A stretch of 64,000 bases of DNA from Paramecium sonneborni (Eukaryota > Ciliophora > Oligohymenophorea > Peniculida > Parameciidae), in NCBI GenBank assembly GCA_905182985.1, contig CAJJDN010000102.1, positions 138,125 through 202,124 on the forward strand, given 5' to 3'. Below, one piece after another: positions 36,257-47,373 of this stretch. Position 1 is the first letter of the stretch. Each line of letters opens with the position of its first letter. Made by a program: the position numbers and the translations under genes. Under the pieces are notes generated by a model, which did not search any database, was not told the origin of the DNA, and saw only the letters and a list, made by a program, of their open reading frames with translations.

Positions 36257-36533
36257 TTTTTGTTAAATTAAATATATAATTAAAAATTCTTGAAAATTAT
36301 AATATTAAATAAATATTAAATCTACAATTTATTTAAATTCATTTTTTCATACTTGAATACTACTCTAATAATATGAATATATTTCTAATTTTATCTTTGG
36401 TTATAGAATTTCACCCTTCATTTTAAAATTCATTTCATGCATTAAATTTAAATAGATCTCAAACTAACTTATTAAAGTATTCAAGTTGTTTTTTTATATA
36501 GTTTTCATATTTTAATTATACAAATTTATGGTT
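36061..36533. other. AT-rich stretch without a supported gene
   Basis: Downstream of the SDR relic and of the kinase-like gene. I see nothing codable or structured. Confidence 0.45.
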
Positions 36534-38354
36534 TCAAAAACTATTCAAAATTTTATATTCTTCTGAATGAGGAAATTCAAAAGTTGGCCATTATTCCTCC
36601 TTTGCTAAGTATTTTTTCACAATAAATTATTTAGAAAATTTATATTCTAAATGTCCATTTTATGAGCCTTATATTTTCAAAACAAATTATGATGTTTCAT
36701 AAGTATTTAATTCAATTGATATATTAAATAATTTATTAGCTAATTAATTGATTTCATGATCAAATGAATTATTAATACTTTTCAATCTCTATATTTGATC
36801 ATCTATTTTCTCTTAATATATTTTCATCAAATGTGATAATTTTGGTACATCATCTGTATATCTTATAAAATAAATATGTAAATATTTATCATTCAAATTC
36901 TAAAAAATTTAACATATTTATCGTAGATCTAAATGAGGATGAGGACCTCTTCTATGTATTATAGATTTTAATTATTAAATATTTTATATTATTGGAATTT
37001 AGACTTTTTAAAAAAACTACAAATGTCTTAATTTTTGAAAAATTTATAATTACAAGAATTTAGTGTCGTAAAAAAAAGTATAAGCTAAAGTAGTTATAAA
37101 AAACTTTTATATAAAATCCCAAAAATCATTTATTCTTTCAAACTCTTCAAATTTTAGAAATTTTAAATCATCAAAATATTTATTAATATCAATTTTTTAA
37201 AGTTCCATAAGCATTGAATACTAGACAGCTTCTCTTAAATAAATTTAAATTTTATTATTAACAATTTTAGAACAAAGCGATACAATTAAATGTTATTAAT
37301 TTAAATAAGCACTATTAATTTTGAAAACAAAGATGCCTAATTCTTTAGTAGGAATAAAATGATAATATTGATTGATAATAAGAGATGAAATACAATTACA
37401 TTCTACTAAAATTTATTATATTAATTAAGAAGTAAGAAATGTATTATGTAGTATTTCACCAATAGACCAAATATCTTTTTATTATACCAATATATTAAGA
37501 TTGAGTGGTGGTGCCTTAAGAAATTCAGTATGAGTAAATCCATCTAATATTTCACTCTTAATCAAATATATGTGAATACAATCTTCTTTCTTACTCATTA
37601 GACAATTACCAATAATCTTGCTAAGATAAAATTAACAATTCAACATCTTTCCATATTATATGTTGAACTCCAAATCAGTTGGAGAATATATTATTTTCTA
37701 AATTAAAATTTCTTTTAATTCACCTTCTCTCCAAAATATTCTCACCATTATTTATAAATGTTCTTCAATCTTCAATTTTAAAGATTCTATCAATATTTAA
37801 GGATCGTAATCAATTAATTATGTCTTTTAAAAACTAGATCTTTAAAGAATTTTACCTAACTGAAATACCTCCCTCTATTTTATTTACTATATAATTTATT
37901 TCAGTCCTTTTGTCTGTCACACTATATGGAAACTCTCTATAACTTATCAATTATTTTGGAAATTCTTTTATCTTATTCTCCACTTGTTAAAATCGCTCAT
38001 CTTTTACAGATATTATCAATTGATGCTTACAATTATTCACACTTATTTTCATTAATAATAATATAATTTTTTTTTATGAATTTCATTTATTTATTCCACT
38101 AATGCTGACAATTCTTAACACAATTGTCTTTGTTCTTATATTAATTTGTTTATTTAATCATCATCAGAATCCAATATTTCCTTCCTTTATGGTAAAACAT
38201 ATTTATCATATTGATTAACCCACTTCTAAAGTTTCCCCTCAGGTATTTTGTACATTGTAGACATCTTTTATATTTCTTCTCTTCCTGGATCAGGCCCCAA
38301 TTATTACAATAATTTGATTCTATCTGAAAATAAAAATTATGGTTTAGTTTCCAT
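36534..38354 (-). CDS. Protein-kinase-like protein lacking catalytic motifs
   Basis: From ATG 38354 (METKPQFLFSDRIKLL) to TGA 36534. A coiled-coil start leads to a kinase-like region: VFQLGKILQRSSF as a start strand, then EFLKAPPLNLNILVQQ and KDIWSIGEILHN, matching the APE and DxWSxG segments of the C-lobe. I see no glycine loop, HRD or DFG, so it is probably a pseudokinase. The C-terminal 250 residues are helical and unknown. The frame needs a 34-nt intron near 37900 and shifts at a run of nine T (38067-38075), so a one-base homopolymer error, a missed intron, or two overlapping genes are all possible. Confidence 0.55.
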
Positions 38355-39574
38355 TTTATATATTAAATTCATAACTATATTATATTCTTCCTTTTTCATC
38401 CCAAAAAAATCATTTTAAAAATTTATCTAATTTTTATTTATTTGTTTTTAATATAATTAAACTATAAATATTGTTAAATCCTATCTAAAAATCTATTCTT
38501 TACAATTTATATATATCATTATATAAATAATATGTATAAATAATTTAATTAATCAAAAATTACAAATTCAAGGTTAAAAAATAAATCATTATCATTAATC
38601 ATAACTTTATAAAACAGAACTTAAATCAAGTATAAATTAAACTTACTTAAAAATATTAATCACATTAAAAAATAAGATAAATTTTAATTAACAAATACTT
38701 TTAACTTTAGATTTATAATTTTAATGATAAATTTTCATAATAAACAATTTATTAAATAAAAGATTTAAAGAATTATTCATTAAGTCATTTTAACTTGATA
38801 AATTATTTGATTAATGTAAGGGAAATCAATACAAACTAGGAACAAATTGAAACTTAAAAATTAATTAAATCATAAGGATGATCTCCTACAATTACATTTA
38901 ATATTTAGAGGGCAACTAAGAAATCAAATTTGAGTTTTAACTTAAGGAAAATAAATTGATCATAATGCCTTAATGAAAATATAAAATAAATATTTATTTC
39001 ATTTCTACAAGCAGAACTTAAATAGATAATGACCTAGAATAATAATTAATTAAAAACTGTTTTGAATAATATTTAAGGAATAGGAGCTAGAACTAATAAT
39101 TCATAATTTGAGAGAGTCCTAAAAGGAAAAACTGAAAACTACTCATATTTAAGGAAAACTAATTTTCATCAAAATACTCTTTTTATTAAACTCATTCAAC
39201 CAAGAAATACCTTCTATTAAAAAGACTTATTTACAATTAATACATGAATTTTGTACTAAATTATTATTTTCTCAAGATTTTTAAAAATTTTTTAAAACTT
39301 TAAAAATCAATATTGATTAAATAGAATTTATTTAATTAATGATAACTAATTTTAAATTCTTATTCTTCATATTGCTTGAAAATGCTTAGTTTATTAATAA
39401 TTAGTGATAATTATTTTTAGCTTTAAAAAAGACTTAATTAATAAAATTTTGCAGTTAAACTAGTATTTGATTAAGTTCAAATATGATAATTTTTATGTAA
39501 TTTATGAGTTGAATTTATAATTTACAATAAAATTTGAATTGTAAGAATGAGTTCACTAAAAGGAGATTAGATTA
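38355..39574. other. AT-rich 1.2-kb gap
   Basis: No frame of note and no RNA gene seen. It is long for this compact genome and may hold decayed sequence. Confidence 0.4.
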
Positions 39575-39772
39575 ATGTAATAATATTTATAAGAAAAATT
39601 TGGAGATGATGAAAATTTCTCTCTGTATTCTTTTTATTCAATATAGAATATTAATAATGATAAAATTTATGAATTTTACAAAGGATTATATTTGCAATTT
39701 TAATTAGATATTTTAAAGTATACAATTTTTCTTAAAATTCTAGATCAAAAGTATTTATTTATAATTTAACAT
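39575..39772 (+). other. Open frame continuous with FCF1, resembling a carrier fragment
   Basis: An ATG at 39575 opens 66 codons with no TGA, in the same frame as the FCF1 ATG. They include YEFYKGLYLQFQLDILKYT, similar to the FYKGL...P...I segment of mitochondrial carriers. FCF1 orthologues begin at MGK, so this is more likely a relic or upstream ORF than a genuine extension. Confidence 0.3.
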
Positions 39773-40391
39773 ATGGGTAAAGCACATAAAACAAAGAAAT
39801 TTGCAACAATAAAGCGCATGATTTCAAAAAATGATCCAAGATGTTAAAAAAGACATCTTGAGCAACCCAAAGAAGAGAAAAAGAAAGGAATAAATGATGT
39901 TGAAATAAAAGAATTGTATTTTAATATATTTATTTTAAAGGCCATAGGAACCAAGTCATTTATTTTTTAGACATAATCCAGCTCTGGGACCTCCATATAG
40001 AATATTACTTGATACTAATTTTTTAAATTTCAGCATTTCAAATAAACTTGATATTTTTAAAAATACAATGGATTGTCTTTTAGGAAAATGTATTCCATAT
40101 ATATCTGATTGTGTGATCGCAGAATTAGAGAAATTAGGACAAAAAACAAGATTAGCTTTAAGATTATCTAAAGATCCTCGTTTTGAAAAACTTACTTGTG
40201 ATCATAAAGGCACTTATGCTGATGATTGTTTAGTAAATAGAGTGAAACAACATAGATGTTTTATTGTAGCAACATGTGATAAAGATTTAAAACGAAGAAT
40301 CCGTAAAATTCCTGGTGTTCCCATAATGTTTATCTAGAATCATAAATATACAATTGAAAGAATGCCTGAAGCATTTGGTGCTCCAAGATGA
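39773..40391 (+). CDS. FCF1: FCF1/Utp24 PIN-domain rRNA processing endonuclease
   Basis: One 25-nt intron (39916-39940, ending AAG) gives 197 residues, the family length. Start [18 protein letters not shown]; then [20 protein letters not shown], the PIN core [12 protein letters not shown] (first catalytic Asp), [27 protein letters not shown] (acidic residues) and [14 protein letters not shown], with the [10 protein letters not shown] and [11 protein letters not shown] ends. It cleaves pre-18S rRNA at sites A1/A2 within the small-subunit processome in the nucleolus. The join across the AAG acceptor is fixed by the conserved PQ-P-S sequence. Confidence 0.97.
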
Positions 40392-40438
40392 TTTCTTAAT
40401 ATTTTTATTATTTTATATATTAATTGCTGATAAAATAA

Positions 40439-40957
40439 ATGAAGATAAAAGTGAAAAAAATAAATAAGTCATTAAATTAAAATATATATGTAGAAAAATA
40501 AAAAGTTGAAACAGTATTAAAAAATAATAGATTGGAAAAAAAATATTGTCAGTATAAATAACCTCTTTAATAAACTATCCCTCTATTTTTATTTTGGGAA
40601 ATTAAATTCCTTGATGATAAGCAAGGTAACTATATATATAATGTTTTTAATGAAATTAAATTTATTCATGAAAGAATTCTAGCTATAACTAAGTTACCCC
40701 TTAGGGAGATATTTAGATTAATCTTATATCTAGAGGCAGTTTCCTCTATGGATTAATTGTTGAATATGATATCCTTATAAGAACAGTCTTATGAAATAAA
40801 AAAGTCTATTTAATGGAATCAATAAATTATTTATCTATATTAAATATTTAACATTATTTTAATTAAATAATTTTAAAATATTTTAATTGTTTAATAATAC
40901 ATTTAATTTCATCTACAAGCAAAAAGCTCAAACGAGAGTCTTGAAAAAAATAATTGA
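40439..40957 (+). CDS. Hypothetical 172-residue protein
   Basis: One open frame starting MKIKVKKINKSLNQ, 48 bp after the FCF1 stop, running through PLFLFWEIKFLDDKQG and ERILAITKLPLREIFRLIL to a TGA at 40955. Basic, helical, no known motif. The length without TGA in such AT-rich DNA supports a gene but does not prove it. Confidence 0.45.
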
Positions 40958-41173
40958 TCATATTTGTAACCATATTATAAAAAAACATTGAGATTCCATT
41001 TCAAACTCGGTTTATTTATAATAAGCAGAATTAAAGAATTACCATTTGTATTGGTATATTTTTAAATCATAAAATAAAAAGTGGCTTTCTAATTATTCTA
41101 TTATGTAGTAATCAATAGGATCAAATTCCGAAACAAAAGAAGAAAAATAATAATTAAATAAAAATATAAAAAA

Positions 41174-41296
41174 ATGACTACAATGACAGCAGGATTAATG
41201 TCAAATAAATAGAACAATATTACTTTGGGAGTTTTAGGTAAAATTGACCCATATAAGAGTCAATAAAAATTATCATCTTTTAATTAACTTAATTGA
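41174..41296 (+). CDS. Hypothetical 40-residue ORF
   Basis: MTTMTAGLMSNKQNNITLGV to TGA 41294-41296. Too short to support on its own. Confidence 0.2.
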
Positions 41297-41545
41297 TAAT
41301 TATATATTTATTTTAAGAATATAAACAGTAACTTATATTTATTTAATCGATAATTTTATAAAGAAATCATTATTTTAACTATTCTCATTTCTTAACCTTA
41401 AGTTAATTGAATATCAATGTGAAATATATTTCATTTAATTTATATATTGTTTACAAATTATAGATTATTTATTCTCTATAGTATTTAAAAAGTGAAACAG
41501 TATTATTATAAATTTTTTTTATAAATATAAGACAAAAACTTGGTA

Positions 41546-41743
41546 TCAAAGCTGTTTTAACCCAACATCTAGATTTTATTTGGATGAATTCAATTAATTC
41601 AATCTTCTTTTATAAATTGGATTTTTAACTATTTAAAACAGCTGATTTTCTGTAATAATCTTATCCCTCAAATTATGATGTTGCTTTGGGAAATATGATT
41701 ATGATTGATTTCCATAAGAACTTTTAGCATATGCACAACCCAT
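41546..41743 (-). CDS. Small protein with N-terminal acylation-type start
   Basis: 65 residues starting MGCAYAKSSYGNQS. Gly2-Cys3 with a small residue near position 6 fits N-myristoylation plus palmitoylation, which would tether it to a membrane. The rest is polar and basic. No family recognised. It lies alone between two plus-strand genes. Confidence 0.45.
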
Positions 41744-41967
41744 GATACTTGTTAGTTGAATTTTATTAATATAATAATAAAAAGAATAAATTCTCTTATA
41801 ATATAAATTCGAATATAAAATAGTATCTTTTATATATATAAGTCTTCTTTTAATAAATTATTGTATTATAAATTATTTTAATATATAAGGGAATTTAATT
41901 TATAATATAATCTAAGTGAAAAAATTAGAGAAATGTTTTATTAATTAGTTTGAAATTATAAATATTA

Positions 41968-43712
41968 ATGTATTAATCAAATGTTTCATCGTCAAGTGTA
42001 AAATTTTAGAGTGCAAAACAATATCAATAAGAATCAATTAAGGTAAAGGAATAATAGGATTAAACAATAAATTCTGAGGGTGATCTTGAATCTGAGTTTA
42101 ATTAGGATGTATTTTCTAAGAAATAAAATAATAATCAAAAGAGTTAGAATTTTGAAGTATCAGAATAGGAAGTAGTTTCAATTGAAGCAAAAAAGGAGAT
42201 TGTATAAGTAGAACAATTAAACACTGAAACATATGAAGAGAAACCTTTAAATTTAAATTTTGTAGGAATAGCATCAAATCAGAGATAAAATCTTTAAACT
42301 TATAAATCAACAAATAGAAAGCTAATTCCAATAAATCAACATAGTCTTAGTTAATCAATGATATCAAATATGACATAGAATAACAAAGGAGGAGGAGGGT
42401 TTCGTAAAATAAATGCTTTCTATTATGATAGAATAGGAGATTAACTTAGTTTAATAATTATGGATAATAATAATGTAATAAAATTCTTAGCAAGATAAAC
42501 AGTAATTCCTATTCTGATTGGATTTGTGATATTAGTTTTAATTTTAGTTTTGTAGAATGAGATTGGAGAATATTGTTTTGTTGATGGAATTGAATGTTCT
42601 AGTTATTGGGTTAGATTATGGTCATTTTTCAAATAATAGATTGTAAGATTATAATTTATAATAAACAGCTTTTTAAATTGGGAATGATATTTAGTAAGGG
42701 TCATATTCTATACTAATTAGTATTAGGAAATAGATTAGTATAAGCAAAGAATGGAAGGCCATTAATGGAATATTTTGTTTTAATAATAATGACAGTTGTA
42801 ACAGATTTTTTGATGATATTTTGGGTTGGATTCAATGAGGATTGGCTATTTATAATTTATATGTACATCCTAGGTTTTGTTGTATTTTTTAATACATTTA
42901 GGATGAAAACATGGCCAAATTATATTGCAAAAGGTTTGAGTTATTTCTTTTATGATTTAACAATAATTGGATTATTATTTGCATGTTTTAAATTATTTCC
43001 TTACATAAAATAATCATTTAAAGATAACAATTTTATTGCTTGGAATGAATATTATATGTTCGTCTACGCATTTTTAGATTTAGGAATGGAATTTTTTATG
43101 GATTTATCACTTTCTCTAACTAAACATAGTGAATTATATATTTATTAAGGTTAATTATTAATAATAGGTACAAGAGTTGGGACATTGATTTAAGGTGATA
43201 TGAAAAGATTTGATTTTTGGTTTTGTTTATTTTTCTTAATAATTTTTAGAATCAATAATATATCAATAGTGTTTACTGTATTTTTTAGAAGAATGATATA
43301 TTATGCAGTTCCTGATAGTTTAAAATATTTTGTATCAATGGAAGAAACAAATTTAACTAGAAAAGGTAAGAATGGGGCATGTTGGGAACATTTATTTTGG
43401 ATTGTTTATTTTTATATGTTCATATTTTCAGGGAGAACTCTTACATATTGGGTTTATGATAAATCCTATATCTAAAATGGGTAATTTGAGACTAATATTT
43501 GGGATAGATATGAAAATTCAAATTATATGCCAATAATTGTTTGGGCATTTCTATTGATACCTGAATATGTTGGATATTTATTGAATAAATAAAAGAATTA
43601 TGACAACATAAAATTATTAGGAGGTAATTAATTAAAGTTTTATGAAAACTTATTCATTAGAATACTAGGAGTATATTTATTTAATTTTGCTTTGATGAGT
43701 AATTTAATTTGA
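41968..43712 (+). CDS. Polytopic membrane protein of unknown family
   Basis: A 26-nt intron at 42643-42668 gives 572 residues. About 165 residues of polar cytosolic sequence precede a first helix (VIPILIGFVILVLILVL). Then come roughly eight further hydrophobic segments, for example YFVLIIMTVVTDFLMIFWV, IIYMYILGFVVFF, GLSYFFYDLTIIGLLFA, FWFCLFFLIIF and LFWIVYFYMFIFSG. A WRY-type loop and many Asn/Lys in connecting loops are seen, but no transporter or receptor signature. A start at ATG 41968 is supported because it is the only one in frame with the rest. Confidence 0.62.
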
Positions 43713-43737
43713 TTCATATAATAAAAATATATAATAT

Positions 43738-45008
43738 TCACAATCTCTCCATTGTAATTAATAATCTACTTCTTTTTTCAACCATTTTCTATTCTCGAAA
43801 ATCAATTAATTCAAAACCTTCTTCCTTTTCTACTTTCTTTTCCATTCCTTTAAATAAAGGATACAAATAAACTAATCTACCTCCTTTTCTTAATACTTTT
43901 CTAGCAACTTCAAACATTCTTTTATAAATAGCAGTTCTATTAGCTTAAAGATCTTGCTCATTTCCTTCTTATTAAATAGAAGCTCTTATTCCATAAGGAG
44001 GATCACAAATTATAGCATCAAAAAATTAATCTATTTTTGGATTAAAAGTAGGTAAATGAACATCTGATTGAATCAAATTTGGAATTGGAAGATTATATTA
44101 ATGAAAATTCATATTGATAAAAGGTTTAACTTATTAATAATTTGGATCTTTTAAATATGTACTCTTTTTATTAATGTATCCAATACAATGTCCTTTCATT
44201 AACTAATAATTTAACTATATATATTTACATTTCCATCTATTTCTGAACCAAAACAAATAGCTCCAAAATGAGAACAAGCAACTAAAGAACTTCCTGTTCC
44301 TGCAAAAGGATCAAATACAAAATCATTCTCTTAAACTTATGCTTAATTTGCCATCAAAAAAGCTAAATCATGAGCCAAAGATACTGGACCTAGATATATT
44401 CGATTTGATAATTCATAATTTCTTGCAAAATTCTTCTCTCTTTTCTTCTTTTTGTTTGTCAAAGTACAGCCAACTACATACTTCTAATCTTTAGTAATGA
44501 TCACATAATAGAATATGTCTGGTTCTGTTAAATTTATAGTATTTTAACTATTAAATCCCTGCTCTCCAAAAATATACTCAATTAATTCTACTCTCTTTTC
44601 CTATGTGATTTTAAAATATGAAGTTATTATATCGCATTTGCAAGATAAATTTGGGTTTTAAAAATAATGTGCTGCCTAAGGTAAAAGATTCTTTGGTAAC
44701 TCATCTATTGTATTACCTCTACTAATTGTGTATAGGATATCATGAATCAAAATTGATCGACTTAAAACTTTTGGAATCAAATCTAGGTCTTTTAATTAAA
44801 CATCGACAAATGGATAATTTCCTAAAGTTTAAGATGTTATTTCATATTTCTTTGGAAATTAGTTAATAGGAAAATATGATTTGAACAATTATTAATATGG
44901 CAATCCATAGAGTTCAAATAGTTGAATTGCTTCTTGTATACCAAATTCACCCATTTCTATTGATTGGTTTATAACTAATGTGACAATATGTTCTTATTCT
45001 TGAATCAT
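43738..45008 (-). CDS. TRM11: tRNA (guanine(10)-N2) methyltransferase catalytic subunit TRM11
   Basis: A 26-nt intron at 44203-44228 gives 414 residues. The N-terminal 200 residues are the THUMP-type RNA-binding part. The linker RNYELSNRIYLGPVSLAHDL leads to motif I FVFDPFAGTGSSLVACSHFG (near residue 232, SAM binding) and motif IV FDAIICDPPYGIRASI (near residue 327, catalytic DPPY), then KVLRKGGRLVYLYP. With TRM112 it methylates G10 of tRNAs in the cytoplasm. It converges on the membrane protein gene with 25 bp between stops. Its first 91 bases recur at 46173-46263 because of the assembly duplication. Confidence 0.95.
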
Positions 45009-45070
45009 AAATTAAATATCAAGTTAATTTTTACTATTAACCAATGAATAAGTTATTAAATTAATATCAA

Positions 45071-46066
45071 TCAATTTTCTAATACACCTTCCCTCCATAG
45101 TCCTTCTATTTCTTATCCAGTTTGAGATATAAATACTCCTTTTCCTTCAATCATTCCATCATAAAATAGACCTTAATATCTTTCTCCATTTGTAAGATAT
45201 AAAGTTCCATTTCCTTACATTTTTCCCTAAAAGAAATCACCTTCATAACTTAACCAACCATTTTCAATGATACTAAGATCTCTATAATCAAAAGGACCTT
45301 GTATTTCTTGAGCTGAATAGTTAATCAATTTTCCTTGTCCATGATATTAATTATCTTACCAATAACCACTATAAACTTCATTTTCATTTTGATCAGTTAA
45401 GACTCCAAAACCTTCTCTTGTAGCTGGTTCATATCCTTGTCCTCTATAAATATATCCATCTTCATATTATAAGGCTAGTTCTTAAAGTTCCTATTATTAT
45501 TCTTCTTCATTTTTTTGTTAAGGTTTATTGTACTTATGCACTAAATCTCTAGTTCGATCAATAGCATCTTGAAATTTCTTTTCAAGATCATCTTCTTATT
45601 ATTATAAGATAGGAGGTTAGGAGTATTATTGGTTATGTTGATATGATGGTGCAGCTTAATAAGTAGACATAGATTGAGCTTATTTGGATTATCTAGGCTA
45701 ATTAACTGATGATTATTAATGGAAGGATTATGTATATAGTTATTATTATGCTTGAATTGGAATAGATTATCTCACATATGGTTAATGTTAATAGGAAGTA
45801 TTTAAGACCATTTATTAAGTTAATGGATTCACAATTCTTGTTTAATAAGATTAATAAATTGAATTGCTATGTCTAACAGGTATAATTGGTTAAATATGAT
45901 AGACTATTGTTGTAGGAATTGGCTATTTTATAGATTATTAAAATACAGAATAATGTAACTGAGATGTTTATGTTTTAATAATGCTTTAGAGAGGAGGTTG
46001 AATATATCTAACATAAGAGATATATTTTGGTTAAGTGGATGAAGGAATGAAGGAAGGTTTATACAT
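45071..46066 (-). CDS. MORN-repeat protein (second copy at 46326-47321)
   Basis: 331 residues, no intron. The first 150 are Gln/Pro/Tyr-rich with loosely repeated YQ...QP units (ATG 46066, MYKPSFIPSSTQPKY). A short helix (DDLEKKFQDAIDRTRDLVHK) precedes about four MORN repeats: DGYIYRGQGYEP, YSGYWQDNQYHGQGKLI, YEGDFFQGKMQGNGTLYL, YQGLFYDGMIEGKGVFI. MORN proteins organise membranes and ciliary or cortical structures. The gene is present once in reality if the N junction is an artefact. Confidence 0.85.
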
Positions 46067-46325
46067 TAAAATAATTTTTATTTTGTATAATTATAATGAT
46101 CATGCTAACCATTCTTATTCAATCTAATCTTCTAAAGATATACATGTAACCCTTATTTAAAGCAGGCTCTGNATAGTTGAATTGCTTCTTGTATACCAAA
46201 TTCACCCATTTCTATTGATTGGTTTATAACTAATGTGACAATATGTTCTTATTCTTGAATCATAAATTAAATATCAAGTTAATTTTTACTATTAACCAAT
46301 GAATAAGTTATTAAATTAATATCAA

Positions 46326-47321
46326 TCAATTTTCTAATACACCTTCCCTCCATAGTCCTTCTATTTCTTATCCAGTTTGAGATATAAATACTCCTTTTCC
46401 TTCAATCATTCCATCATAAAATAGACCTTAATATCTTTCTCCATTTGTAAGATATAAAGTTCCATTTCCTTACATTTTTCCCTAAAAGAAATCACCTTCA
46501 TAACTTAACCAACCATTTTCAATGATACTAAGATCTCTATAATCAAAAGGACCTTGTATTTCTTGAGCTGAATAGTTAATCAATTTTCCTTGTCCATGAT
46601 ATTAATTATCTTACCAATAACCACTATAAACTTCATTTTCATTTTGATCAGTTAAGACTCCAAAACCTTCTCTTGTAGCTGGTTCATATCCTTGTCCTCT
46701 ATAAATATATCCATCTTCATATTATAAGGCTAGTTCTTAAAGTTCCTATTATTATTCTTCTTCATTTTTTTGTTAAGGTTTATTGTACTTATGCACTAAA
46801 TCTCTAGTTCGATCAATAGCATCTTGAAATTTCTTTTCAAGATCATCTTCTTATTATTATAAGATAGGAGGTTAGGAGTATTATTGGTTATGTTGATATG
46901 ATGGTGCAGCTTAATAAGTAGACATAGATTGAGCTTATTTGGATTATCTAGGCTAATTAACTGATGATTATTAATGGAAGGATTATGTATATAGTTATTA
47001 TTATGCTTGAATTGGAATAGATTATCTCACATATGGTTAATGTTAATAGGAAGTATTTAAGACCATTTATTAAGTTAATGGATTCACAATTCTTGTTTAA
47101 TAAGATTAATAAATTGAATTGCTATGTCTAACAGGTATAATTGGTTAAATATGATAGACTATTGTTGTAGGAATTGGCTATTTTATAGATTATTAAAATA
47201 CAGAATAATGTAACTGAGATGTTTATGTTTTAATAATGCTTTAGAGAGGAGGTTGAATATATCTAACATAAGAGATATATTTTGGTTAAGTGGATGAAGG
47301 AATGAAGGAAGGTTTATACAT
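46326..47321 (-). CDS. MORN-repeat protein, duplicate of 45071-46066
   Basis: Identical frame to 45071-46066; very likely the same locus assembled twice. This copy is the one joined to the complete USP5 gene upstream. Confidence 0.7.
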
Positions 47322-47373
47322 TAAAATAATTTTTATTTTGTATAATTATAATGATCATGCTAACCATTCTTAT

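Noticed and set aside
45071..47321. Two adjacent MORN genes as a recent tandem duplication
   Set aside because: The copies read as identical, the repeat also includes cut ends of both neighbouring genes, and a single N sits at the junction, as at three other places.
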